DNA of 62,752 bases from Heliomarina baculiformis (lineage in GTDB: Bacteria; Pseudomonadota; Alphaproteobacteria; Rhodobacterales; Rhodobacteraceae), in the NCBI RefSeq assembly GCF_019966545.1, contig NZ_JAIMIC010000015.1, forward strand, positions 1-62,752, written 5' to 3'. Position 1 is the stretch's first letter; each line of letters opens with the position of its first letter. The translations under genes and the position numbers were made by a program. Positions 51,158-59,045 of this stretch are shown here, one piece after another. The notes under the pieces are model-generated. The model made no database searches, was not told the DNA's origin, and worked only from the letters and a program-made list of their open reading frames with translations.

Positions 51158-51406
51158 TCAGGCCCGGTCGAACGCGGGTGGTTCACGCATGGCCTCACGC
51201 TGCGGAAGGTCCAGATCAACGCCGCCCAGAGGCGCGACCCGCGCACGTATCGCCGCGGCAAGATCGTGGGAGGGCTTCGCTTCGCCGACGACGTGGCGCA
51301 AGATCTCGCGCGCCTCCTCTTCCATTGAACGGCCATGTTCGGCTGCGCGGATGCGAAGGCGGCGCTTCACGTCATCGTCAAGGTTCCGGATGGTAATGCT
51401 TGCCAT
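51158..51406 (-). CDS. FitA-like ribbon-helix-helix antitoxin
   Basis: An 82-residue antitoxin. The Arc-type DNA-binding part is MASITIRNLDDDVKRRLRIRAAEHGRSMEEEAREIL, given here as one helix-strand unit over residues 1-36. The tail (residues 45-82) would wrap the toxin. AGGAGG precedes the ATG at ideal spacing. It is the first gene of the seven-gene operon and, with its toxin, probably represses the promoter through the palindrome at 51433-51449. Confidence 0.9.
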   Translation of the reverse strand: MASITIRNLDDDVKRRLRIRAAEHGRSMEEEAREILRHVVGEAKPSHDLAAAIRARVAPLGGVDLDLPQREAMREPPAFDRA

Positions 51407-51423
51407 GATGTCCTCCTGAGAGG

Positions 51424-51452
51424 AGTGTAATCATCGCAATCAATGCGATCAA
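51424..51452 (-). promoter_or_regulatory. Promoter and operator of the defence operon
   Basis: On the minus strand -35 TTGATC (51452-51447) and -10 TACACT (51429-51424) are 17 bp apart. The spacer is almost filled by the palindrome ATCGCA-n5-TGCGAT (51433-51449), a fitting FitA-type operator. A bound antitoxin-toxin complex would block polymerase. Confidence 0.72.
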
Positions 51453-51532
51453 GCGCAAACGCGTTCATGTTGTGACAAGACGGGAGAGGTTACCGTCCGA
51501 TAGTGCTCAATGCGCACCCTTCCAAACATCCC

Positions 51533-52543
51533 TCAGCTGGTCACTTCTGATTTTAAGATACCAGGCACCCACACCTGTTCGACCCCACGTCTTCCGTCTT
51601 TCCGACCAAGCTGCACCACGACATCGATGCTGGAGGCGGCATAGCGCCTTACCTCCTCAAAACTCATATTGATGCCCACCGACATGACCATGAGGGCAAG
51701 GCGGTCGAGCGCCTTCTGCGCGGTATCGGCGTGAATTGTGGTGAAAGAGCCGGAATGGCCGGTGTTGATCGCGTCGAGGAAGGTCTTGCACTCATCGCCG
51801 CGCAATTCGCCAAGAATTATCCGGTCAGGACGCATGCGCAAAGAGGTCTCCAGCAATTTGGCCGCGGTGCGTTCACTTGAGGGGATACGGTCAGCCTTGA
51901 GCATCGCGCGATTGGGCTGTGGAGGAAAGAGCTCGAATGCGTCCTCGATGGTCACGATACGTTCCGCCTCGGTCACCAGCGCGAGAAGTGCCCGGGCAAA
52001 AGTCGTTTTGCCCGTGGACGTCCCGCCGCTGATCATGATGTTCAACCGCTCATCGATGCAGAGTTTCATGGCGGCTCGAATATCCCCCGCCTGCGTCAGT
52101 GCGATCACCCGTTCGGCTTTTGCCTGTCGTTCGGCATCCAAATCCACCAGTGCACCGTGCAACAGACCGATGTCGCCCAAGGTGAGTTGGTCTTCACTGT
52201 AGCGGCGCAAGGTGATCGACGGCCCGCCATCCACGACCGGTGGATAGACGACCTGTGCCCGGATCGGCTTGCCGTTCATCTCGATCTTGCCGGAGACGAG
52301 CGGCTTTTTCTCGCTGATCTGTCCGTGGGTGGCGCTGGCAATGGATGTTGCAAGGTCCCGAGCTTGGGAAGGGGAGTAAAACACACCTTCGAGGCCGACC
52401 ATATGCTCAGCCCCCCGGGTTTCCACCCAGACCTTTCCATCGGGATTGACCGCTATTTCGACCACGCAGGGATCGGCGAGCGGTGCAGCCAGAGGTTTTA
52501 GATAGGTCGAAAGAAAACTGGTTTTTTCTGCCGACGGGTTCAT
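51533..52543 (-). CDS. virB11: VirB11 traffic ATPase
   Basis: A 336-residue hexameric ATPase of the type IV secretion system. Walker A is GGTSTGKTT (about 171-179), the Asp box IVTIEDAFEL follows, then Walker B RPDRIILGELRGDE and the His box GHSGSFTTIHAD. It powers pilus assembly and substrate transfer from the cytoplasmic face. I chose the ATG at 52543; an in-frame TTG at 52657 overlaps the virB10 stop but would add 38 low-complexity residues. It is the last gene of the virB operon. Confidence 0.95.
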   Translation of the reverse strand: MNPSAEKTSFLSTYLKPLAAPLADPCVVEIAVNPDGKVWVETRGAEHMVGLEGVFYSPSQARDLATSIASATHGQISEKKPLVSGKIEMNGKPIRAQVVYPPVVDGGPSITLRRYSEDQLTLGDIGLLHGALVDLDAERQAKAERVIALTQAGDIRAAMKLCIDERLNIMISGGTSTGKTTFARALLALVTEAERIVTIEDAFELFPPQPNRAMLKADRIPSSERTAAKLLETSLRMRPDRIILGELRGDECKTFLDAINTGHSGSFTTIHADTAQKALDRLALMVMSVGINMSFEEVRRYAASSIDVVVQLGRKDGRRGVEQVWVPGILKSEVTS

Positions 52544-52653
52544 GGCTGGCCGCCTGTGCGTTTCAGGTTTGTGTTGTTTTGAGACACGCGGCCTCTCCCT
52601 TCGGTCGAACGCGTGTTTCGGCACATGATTATTTTGTCGAACCTGAAACGCAC

Positions 52654-54111
52654 TCAATAGAACTCGAGATCACGGTCGACGATCACACTGATCGCAGCAC
52701 CTGGCTGGACCGAGATAACCGGAGGCAGGGTGGCATATTCGCCGATCACCGCATTGGTGGTCTGCGAAAAACTGCCCGCGACATCCTCGGCAATTTCTGA
52801 TCCGGTCTCGGAGCTGGCCTCGGATGCGGCGATTGCCGGTCCTGCGCCGATGATCGAGAGCAATGCAGCTGTGCCAAAGCGCAGCCCAAAGCGGGAGTTC
52901 ACGGAGCCCGTCACGCCCGAGCGGCCCTGATCGTCCGCGCCAAATGCGGCGAGCTGAACCGATTGCCCCTCGGGTGTGACGATGCGTGACCAGCCAACCA
53001 GAATGCGGGCCTGGCCCAAAGAGACATTCGAATTGTAGGTCCCGAAGAGGCGGGAGCCTTCGGGAATGAGAACGCGGGACTGATCGAAACTCCAGACCGG
53101 GTAGTTCACGATGGCGGTAATCTGTCCGGGCAATGTGGATTCGATGGCGGTTTCCAGTGACGCTTGAATGAGCGTGCCCTGCAGAACCGTATTGGAAGGA
53201 TTGGCGATTACCTCCGCTGTCGCGACTTGAACGGGCTGGGCACCGTCCAACACGAAGGCGCGCGCCGCCGCATCTCCGACCGCGGGCCCCCTCTCGGGGT
53301 CGGATGCCGGACTGCCCGTCTGTCCGCCCGCATCAAAGATCACCCCTTCGGACCGGATTTGTGTGTCGCGCAGCGCCGCCGCCTTGGCACGCCGACGGTC
53401 CAGTTCAGCCCGCCGCGCGGCTTCCTCGGCGGCGAGCTGATCCCTCTCGGTTTGCGCGCGTAGAGCGTCACTCATACCGTCATCGATCTGCTGTTGCAGG
53501 TCGTCGTTCTGGCGCTGCAGTCCGAGCATTTGCTCCATCAACTGCTCCATCCGGCCATCGGCAACACGCGCGCGTGCGGCAACCTCATCAGCGATACGCT
53601 TTTGCGCTTCAAGATCGGCTTCTGCCAACCGGGTGTCCATCTCGCTTTGCATCTGGGCGATAAGCGCCGTGTTCTGTTCCTGGACCGAGCGCAGCGCTTC
53701 GGCCAGCTCGGCGGAATTGTCGGGGGCAGGGGCCTCGGCCAGTCTTGCCAACTGGGCTTGTAGGGCGACCACGTCGCTCGCAAGCTTGGCGTTCTGTTCC
53801 TCGAGGGCTTGGCGCTGCGCCGCGAGTTCATCCTCGATTGGTCCGGGATCGAACCTCGGCGCTGATCTTTGTTCGGTCGGTTCAGCGTCAACTGTCATGC
53901 GGCCGAACCCGTCACCGTCGACCTGATCCTGAAAGTCGTCGGCTTTCGATGTTTCAACGGCAGACGTGATGCCGCTGCCTTGCACAAGCGGGTAGGCAAT
54001 GATGGCGGTCCCTGCCAGAAGCAACGCACCCAAACCAAGCCTGAGCCCGAGAGATGCGCGCCGCTTGGGTGCGAAGCTGTATTCCTTTTCCCCGGTTTTC
54101 TCGTCGCTCAT
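52654..54111 (-). CDS. virB10: VirB10 channel-spanning protein
   Basis: A 485-residue protein with a short cytoplasmic N terminus, one membrane helix (about residues 22-42), a long coiled-coil and proline-poor periplasmic linker (about 80-240), and the conserved beta-barrel domain (TVLQGTLIQASLETAIESTLPGQITA, ..RVLIPEGSRLFGTYNS). It spans both membranes and senses ATP energy. The linker is coiled coil here instead of the proline-rich linker of Agrobacterium VirB10. It lies 2 bp after virB9. Confidence 0.95.
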   Translation of the reverse strand: MSDEKTGEKEYSFAPKRRASLGLRLGLGALLLAGTAIIAYPLVQGSGITSAVETSKADDFQDQVDGDGFGRMTVDAEPTEQRSAPRFDPGPIEDELAAQRQALEEQNAKLASDVVALQAQLARLAEAPAPDNSAELAEALRSVQEQNTALIAQMQSEMDTRLAEADLEAQKRIADEVAARARVADGRMEQLMEQMLGLQRQNDDLQQQIDDGMSDALRAQTERDQLAAEEAARRAELDRRRAKAAALRDTQIRSEGVIFDAGGQTGSPASDPERGPAVGDAAARAFVLDGAQPVQVATAEVIANPSNTVLQGTLIQASLETAIESTLPGQITAIVNYPVWSFDQSRVLIPEGSRLFGTYNSNVSLGQARILVGWSRIVTPEGQSVQLAAFGADDQGRSGVTGSVNSRFGLRFGTAALLSIIGAGPAIAASEASSETGSEIAEDVAGSFSQTTNAVIGEYATLPPVISVQPGAAISVIVDRDLEFY

Positions 54112-54113
54112 GA

Positions 54114-54845
54114 TCAGAACTCCCGTCCACGCAGGGCGGCCACGGCAGCAGCCTCGGTCGTGAACCCACCAGTTTCACGGGTAATGCAGATATGATCGTC
54201 GCCCATGCGGATCGTGTAGGCGTCCCGCACGCCGGTGACCCGCACGACCGCACCTTGCGTCTGGCTGTTCTGGGTGATCTCGTAGCCTTGGGCGTTCAAG
54301 CCGAAGATCGAGGGCCGCACGCCGGGCCGGAATTCAAAGAAGGTCGAGCGCCCATCATTCCAGACCCGCACCGGGCGGATCGCACCGCTGCCCGCGAACT
54401 GATAGCCGGTATCTCGGCCTCCAGCCGCAAGCTGGCGCCCGGCGGGGCGCTCGTCGGGAAAGTTTACGACGACCCGGAAAGACTGTGTCCGCGAGCGTCC
54501 CTCTGTCAGATAGAAGGCGATAGCGCGGCGGTTGGTAAAGATCGTCAGGTTTGTCGCGGCCCGAGCCTCGACAGGCTTGATCGAGATCGTATTGCGGTTT
54601 GACAGAACCTCCACTTCATAGGACGCGGAGTCACCGATCAGGACTTGATTGATCCGTTCGCCGGGACCGAGTTCGATTGACGTGTTTACCCGAAGGTGGG
54701 TGTCGATCCGGATCACATCCGTAGGGTTGAAGGTCACGTGGCGAACGCGGGCGTCCTGACCCATGGTGACCGGTGCGCGCTCGGCCAAAGCGGGCGTTCC
54801 GAGCAACCCGCCGACCGTTGCGATGGCAATTATAAAGGTTTTCAT
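54114..54845 (-). CDS. virB9: VirB9 outer-membrane core protein
   Basis: A 243-residue periplasmic/outer-membrane protein. It has a signal peptide (cleavage after ALA, residue ~21). N- and C-terminal beta domains of the VirB9/TrbG family are marked by IELGPGERINQVLIGDSASYEV, NLTIFTNRRAIAFYL and RPSIFGLNAQGYEI. It forms the outer-membrane core with VirB10 and VirB7. The start follows virB8 by 3 bp. Confidence 0.93.
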   Translation of the reverse strand: MKTFIIAIATVGGLLGTPALAERAPVTMGQDARVRHVTFNPTDVIRIDTHLRVNTSIELGPGERINQVLIGDSASYEVEVLSNRNTISIKPVEARAATNLTIFTNRRAIAFYLTEGRSRTQSFRVVVNFPDERPAGRQLAAGGRDTGYQFAGSGAIRPVRVWNDGRSTFFEFRPGVRPSIFGLNAQGYEITQNSQTQGAVVRVTGVRDAYTIRMGDDHICITRETGGFTTEAAAVAALRGREF

Positions 54846-54848
54846 GAA

Positions 54849-55493
54849 CTATTCTCGTGTCAGTGTTTCGGCATCGACCCGGTAAGCGGTCACCGAGAAG
54901 CCAAGGGGATTTTCCCAAACGCGTGTCAGGGAGCGTTCGCGGCGGGGGGCAAACTCAAACCCTACGGTGGCGATGAATGTTTGCGTGACGGGGGTCTGGT
55001 TGGGTCGGGTGAGGCGTTTGTCGAACCGGATCTGAGCCACTTCGTCCTGCAGGAAGGTGATCGCCCGCACGCGGACATCGACCTGCGCATTCGCGCCGTA
55101 GCTGCGCGGTGGATAATTCTCGGACCCCGCGGTCCAGAGTTCTATCAGCGAGGCGCGGGCGGGCCCACTGGAGCGCCGCTGGACACTTTCGAGCCGTTCT
55201 TGAATGCCGTTCCTGAAATAGCTTTCGCGGTCGCTGATATAACTGACAAGCAGGGATTCCTTGATCGCTTCCTCATCGGTGATACCAGTCGGCTGAACCT
55301 GATAGATGCGTTCTGCTGCACCCGACGTGCTGTCGACGAGGACGGTAAACACTTCGGTTTCGCGCAGGGGCAACATAACCGTAATGGTCAGGGCCAACAG
55401 CACGGATACGGCGCAGGAACAGCCCGCAACGATCCATGCGGCGCGCGCTGCCCGGCGCGGACCCATCACCAAATCGATATCGAAATCACTCAT
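54849..55493 (-). CDS. virB8: VirB8 inner-membrane assembly protein
   Basis: A 214-residue bitopic protein. The membrane helix is at about residues 20-42 and the periplasmic NTF2-like domain contains KESLLVSYISDRESYFRNGIQERLESVQRRSSG and VWENPLGFSVTAYRVDAE. It nucleates the inner-membrane part of the channel. It is packed tightly between virB6 and virB9. Confidence 0.92.
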   Translation of the reverse strand: MSDFDIDLVMGPRRAARAAWIVAGCSCAVSVLLALTITVMLPLRETEVFTVLVDSTSGAAERIYQVQPTGITDEEAIKESLLVSYISDRESYFRNGIQERLESVQRRSSGPARASLIELWTAGSENYPPRSYGANAQVDVRVRAITFLQDEVAQIRFDKRLTRPNQTPVTQTFIATVGFEFAPRRERSLTRVWENPLGFSVTAYRVDAETLTRE

Positions 55494-55495
55494 GA

Positions 55496-56497
55496 CTATC
55501 CCTTCTTCATCTTTCCGGCGAGCTTGACCGCACCGCCCGCATAGCTCCCGGCGCGGGCCGCGCTGGACGATCGGTCGGAGACGCCTTGTCCCTGAAGTCC
55601 TGCATTGAAGCCCCGTCGCATGTCATCTCCGCCCCGGATCGCGGCACCGGTATTGCGCCACGCGTTCCCGGGCATCCGCGCGGCATTTGCACCGATCGAG
55701 GCGAGGCCGATGTTCGTGGCGGCAAGCCCTTGCGCGAAAGTTGGCACGAGCAACATCAGGCCGGCGCCGATCATCATCACCACGACGAACGAAATCGCGT
55801 CCCCGAGTGTTTCGACGCTGTCGAGGCTCCCCGGCGCGACGGCGTTGCCAGTGGCAATGGTAAATCCTGCCATGGCAGCCACGAACAGCGGCACAAAGGA
55901 AAAGCCGATGGCGAGTTTGACCCAGGCCTCGAACAGCGGCGCGGATTGTTTGAACAAGGTGCAGGCCACGGCCACAGGTGCGATAGCGATCAATACCGCC
56001 AACATGATCTTGGCAGCCGACAGAACGATGATGGTGATCGTCGCCATGGCGGCGGCCACAAGAAACATGACCACGCTGGTCATGGCACCGGCCAGCCAGC
56101 CTCCATTCTGGCTGATCGCCTGTCCGACATTCAGGGCTTGGGAGTAGAGATCGTCGATTCCATCATAAAGGTTCCCAACTGTGCCGCCTGACAGTGAGTT
56201 CAGTATCCCCGCGCCGAGCTCCGCCGGGGCGTTTGTCAAAGCGTCATAGGGGACAGAGAGGTTCGCGAAGGTCAGGAACACGTTCACCAACGCCAAACGC
56301 AGACCAAGGGCGACGATCGTTGCACGCGTAAGTTCAACGCTTTGGATCAGCAAATTAGCACCAACGAGGATCGTTACTAATACGGACGCTGCTCGCACCA
56401 CGGGGCGCACAGCTGCAACGGTGTTATCATAGGTATCAGCTGCGACACCTGCCACAGTCGCGTCGACCATGGTCAATACGTCCGCGATGATCGCCAT
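55496..56497 (-). CDS. virB6: VirB6 polytopic channel protein
   Basis: A 333-residue inner-membrane protein with at least five hydrophobic segments and the family stretch IMLAVLIAIAPVAVACTLFKQS followed by FEAWVKLAIGFSFVPLF. The ~70-residue hydrophilic C terminus is glycine- and arginine-rich. It forms part of the DNA path across the inner membrane. The ATG overlaps the stop of the preceding 162-aa gene by one base. Confidence 0.92.
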   Translation of the reverse strand: MAIIADVLTMVDATVAGVAADTYDNTVAAVRPVVRAASVLVTILVGANLLIQSVELTRATIVALGLRLALVNVFLTFANLSVPYDALTNAPAELGAGILNSLSGGTVGNLYDGIDDLYSQALNVGQAISQNGGWLAGAMTSVVMFLVAAAMATITIIVLSAAKIMLAVLIAIAPVAVACTLFKQSAPLFEAWVKLAIGFSFVPLFVAAMAGFTIATGNAVAPGSLDSVETLGDAISFVVVMMIGAGLMLLVPTFAQGLAATNIGLASIGANAARMPGNAWRNTGAAIRGGDDMRRGFNAGLQGQGVSDRSSSAARAGSYAGGAVKLAGKMKKG

Positions 56498-56985
56498 TAC
56501 GCGCCACAGCTTTCTTCGCGAAAGGTTGCATACCGTTGATCAATGGCATTCCAATCAGCGTTTCGATACCGGCGCATGGTATTGAAATCCGCCGCTGTGA
56601 GCGCATGCGCAGGCTTGTCGACCCGTTCTGTTGTGAACGCATCGAGCGACCCGAGATCATAGATGCAGCCGCAGAAGCCCTGCGACATTGCAAGCTCTCT
56701 CAGGTCGGTGCCGAAGCCCCGTCGAACCGCTCCACGGAAAATCTCGTTGCCGAAAAACTCAGTGTCCGGATAGCTGAAGGTGCAGGTTTGCGGCTTCGGG
56801 AACATCAAAAGCCCTCTTGCCTGTACCTCGCGCATGAGATCGAGGAGGCGCTCTTCCTCCCCATTTTCGGTGGCAGTGACGACCTCCCCGAGCAACGTAT
56901 CGTCGGGCAGGTCTTGCAAGTCTTCCGCCCAGGCACTGCCTGCTAGGGCGATGAAAACTGCAAGTGCTTTGAGTGATGTATTCAA
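56497..56985 (-). CDS. Secreted protein between virB5 and virB6 (162 aa)
   Basis: A 162-residue exported protein. The signal peptide ends near AWA (residue 20), and the mature part has four or more cysteines (QTCTFSY, QGFCGCIYDLG, EESCGA), which may form disulfides in the periplasm. It has no lipobox. In other vir-type operons this slot holds a small entry-exclusion protein such as EexN; the sequence here is larger and I do not recognise it. It is coupled to virB6 by a one-base overlap. Confidence 0.75.
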   Translation of the reverse strand: MNTSLKALAVFIALAGSAWAEDLQDLPDDTLLGEVVTATENGEEERLLDLMREVQARGLLMFPKPQTCTFSYPDTEFFGNEIFRGAVRRGFGTDLRELAMSQGFCGCIYDLGSLDAFTTERVDKPAHALTAADFNTMRRYRNADWNAIDQRYATFREESCGA

Positions 56986-56988
56986 GGG

Positions 56989-57798
56989 TCAGTCCTCGGC
57001 GCCGGAGAAATCAAAGAAGGAGCGTGTGCGGGCCTGCTCGGCCGCGAAATCAATGCCGTTTTGACCTTGCGCCAAGCCTTGGGCGGCATTCAGGCGCCAC
57101 ATCTGGCCCAGCATGTAATTCGTCTCCGCGGCCATACGCGTGTTGAGATCGATCGATTCCTTGAGCGTTTCCTGTTCGCCAATCGCTTCCACCAGCCCAT
57201 CGATACGCTCGATGCTCTGGGCGGCTTCCTCGTAGGAAATTTGGGCTTGCCCGATAACCATGGCATTGGCAGCCGCCAGATCGGCTATGGCAGCGCCTTG
57301 CGGGTTCCCGGCGTCGTTCAGCTCGGTGAGCTTTTCCGAGGTGAACCCCGCACTGGCCATGGTCTCGCGCATGGCATCTGCGGCGCGGCGCTCACCCATG
57401 GTGACGTCGCCATCGAGCAGATCGTCCAGCAGGCTGTCAAAATCCCCGAGCGACAGACTGTCCATGAAACCCGATAGATCGGTGATCTTCTGGGCACGGG
57501 CACGCAGGTCCTCCACATCGTTGTAGAGGGCTCCGATTTCATTCAGGCCGGTAATTGAACCCAGGACGTCATCAAGAAGGCCCTGAATATCAGTGAGGCG
57601 CTCGATCTGGGTACGCAATTCCTCGATTTGCTGGAGCTGGTTTTCCGCATCGCGCAGCGCGGCCTGCAGCTGCTCGATATTCTGCGCGAGGTTCGATCCA
57701 TCGATCACAGGCACACCCTGAGCGAAGGCTGGGGGCGGGTGTGCCGCCATGAGCGTGCCCGCGACAATAATTGCGGCAATGCGGGTGTCAGCCCTCAT
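56989..57798 (-). CDS. virB5: VirB5/TrbJ-family pilus-associated protein
   Basis: A 269-residue secreted protein with a signal peptide (cleavage near AFA|QGVPV, residue 26). A long helical hairpin domain (NLAQNIEQLQAALRDAENQLQQIEEL, ...) typical of VirB5/TrbJ follows. It decorates the pilus tip and aids recipient contact. The mature N terminus QGVPVIDGSNLA is repeated exactly at the mature start of the neighbouring transglycosylase. It overlaps that gene by 11 bp. Confidence 0.9.
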   Translation of the reverse strand: MRADTRIAAIIVAGTLMAAHPPPAFAQGVPVIDGSNLAQNIEQLQAALRDAENQLQQIEELRTQIERLTDIQGLLDDVLGSITGLNEIGALYNDVEDLRARAQKITDLSGFMDSLSLGDFDSLLDDLLDGDVTMGERRAADAMRETMASAGFTSEKLTELNDAGNPQGAAIADLAAANAMVIGQAQISYEEAAQSIERIDGLVEAIGEQETLKESIDLNTRMAAETNYMLGQMWRLNAAQGLAQGQNGIDFAAEQARTRSFFDFSGAED

Positions 57799-58906
57799 CG
57801 GAATACCTCCAGAAAGTGGATTGCTCCAGGTGATCGGCGGCCTCGGTCAAACCTTGTGCCGCTTCGACTTTCACGTGGGCCGCGCGCAGACGCAGCGTCA
57901 GCGCCATGAGCCGCGCCCGTTCAGCAAGCATATAGGTGGAGCGGTCCAGCGCCTCTTTTGCGTTATCGGGCGGATCTTCACGCAAAAGCGCCGCGATCCT
58001 CGTCATGGCCTGATCGATCTGGGTGCCCATGTAGGCGCCATAGCCGACCGAGGCATCCGCCCAGTTGCCCCAGGCGGCCGAGGCACCATCGAAGCCCGCC
58101 AGTGACCCCGTCATGTCGACGCCGGTGATGGTGCCAAGATAGTCGTTGTAATAGCCGTTGATGCGCCGGACGTAGGTCTGGGTTTCCTCGAAAGGAGGCA
58201 CACCACCATATTCGAGAACACGGCCGGGGCCTGCATTATAGGCCGCCAGAGCGTGATCAATCCGACCGAAGCGGTTCAGTTGCGTGAGAATGTAGCGTGC
58301 GCCACCGTCCAGGTTTTCCCAAGGATCATACGGGTTCACAGCGAGATCCGATGCTGTGCCCGGCATCAGCTGGCAAAAACCGCGCGCACCCACGTGGGAG
58401 ACGGCTGCATTGTTGAAACGACTTTCCTGCTTGATCAGTGACTGAAACAAGATACGCCATGTCAGTGGCGTCAGACCGGCGGCCGCAACACCGGGATGAC
58501 CCTCATAGCGCCGCGCCACCGTGATGATCATGCGCTCCACGTCGCTTGGCTCACCGAAGAGGCGATCGGCATCAGGATGATCTTCCTGGGCTGGGTAAGT
58601 CTCTGCAGCGCTCGCCCAGCCAGGCCCACCAGCCTCGAACCCACTCAGGTCGGTGACACCGGTGGTCTCCGCAAGGAAACGCTCATAGGCTTCAAGCTGC
58701 TCTTGATAGATATCCGCTTGTTCCTCGCGGGCATCGCGCTTCTGGCCCTGCCGCAAGGCGTCGCGTGCGAGCTCTTCGACGCGAGACACAGCGCGGGCAA
58801 GGTTGGAGCCATCGATCACTGGCACGCCCTGCGCGGAGGCAAGCGAGCCAAGACCCAAGGCCAACGGAATCGCCATTCTAGAAGCTCTGGAAATCACAAT
58901 GCGCAT
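57788..58906 (-). CDS. Lytic transglycosylase with a VirB5-like N terminus
   Basis: A 372-residue secreted protein. The signal peptide is at residues 1-~26, followed by QGVPVIDGSNLARAVSRVEELARD, which copies the start of mature VirB5. An SLT domain at about 140-260 has the catalytic glutamate in LIKQESRFNNAAVS, then VGARGFCQLMPGTA, YILTQLNRFG and [12 protein letters not shown]. The C-terminal ~100 residues are helical like VirB5. It would open peptidoglycan for the channel. A second in-frame ATG lies at 58876. The window has another transglycosylase at 61981. Confidence 0.88.
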   Translation of the reverse strand: MRIVISRASRMAIPLALGLGSLASAQGVPVIDGSNLARAVSRVEELARDALRQGQKRDAREEQADIYQEQLEAYERFLAETTGVTDLSGFEAGGPGWASAAETYPAQEDHPDADRLFGEPSDVERMIITVARRYEGHPGVAAAGLTPLTWRILFQSLIKQESRFNNAAVSHVGARGFCQLMPGTASDLAVNPYDPWENLDGGARYILTQLNRFGRIDHALAAYNAGPGRVLEYGGVPPFEETQTYVRRINGYYNDYLGTITGVDMTGSLAGFDGASAAWGNWADASVGYGAYMGTQIDQAMTRIAALLREDPPDNAKEALDRSTYMLAERARLMALTLRLRAAHVKVEAAQGLTEAADHLEQSTFWRYSDEG

Positions 58907-59045
58907 TCCGTGAAACAAGGTCGGGAGCAGGGGCCGAGAACGCCATAACGGGCCGCTCAAAACAGGGCGATCGCACGCCTGTTGATGCACCTTCGCAAGC
59001 GCTCAGGACCGTCATGGCGACCAACAGAAAAAATCGTGCTTTCAC
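58878..59045 (-). CDS. VirB7-like small lipoprotein
   Basis: A 55-residue protein starting with GTG in the ATG-ATG-TGA end of virB4 (GTGA overlap). KARFFLLVAMTVLSAC is a lipoprotein signal with lipobox LSAC. The short mature part has two further cysteines (SPCFERP, NAHCDF). VirB7 proteins are small lipoproteins that bind VirB9, sometimes by disulfide. Assignment is by size, lipobox and operon position; the gene order (between virB4 and the transglycosylase) is unusual. Its end overlaps the transglycosylase gene by 29 bp. Confidence 0.7.
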   Translation of the reverse strand: MKARFFLLVAMTVLSACEGASTGVRSPCFERPVMAFSAPAPDLVSRNAHCDFQSF

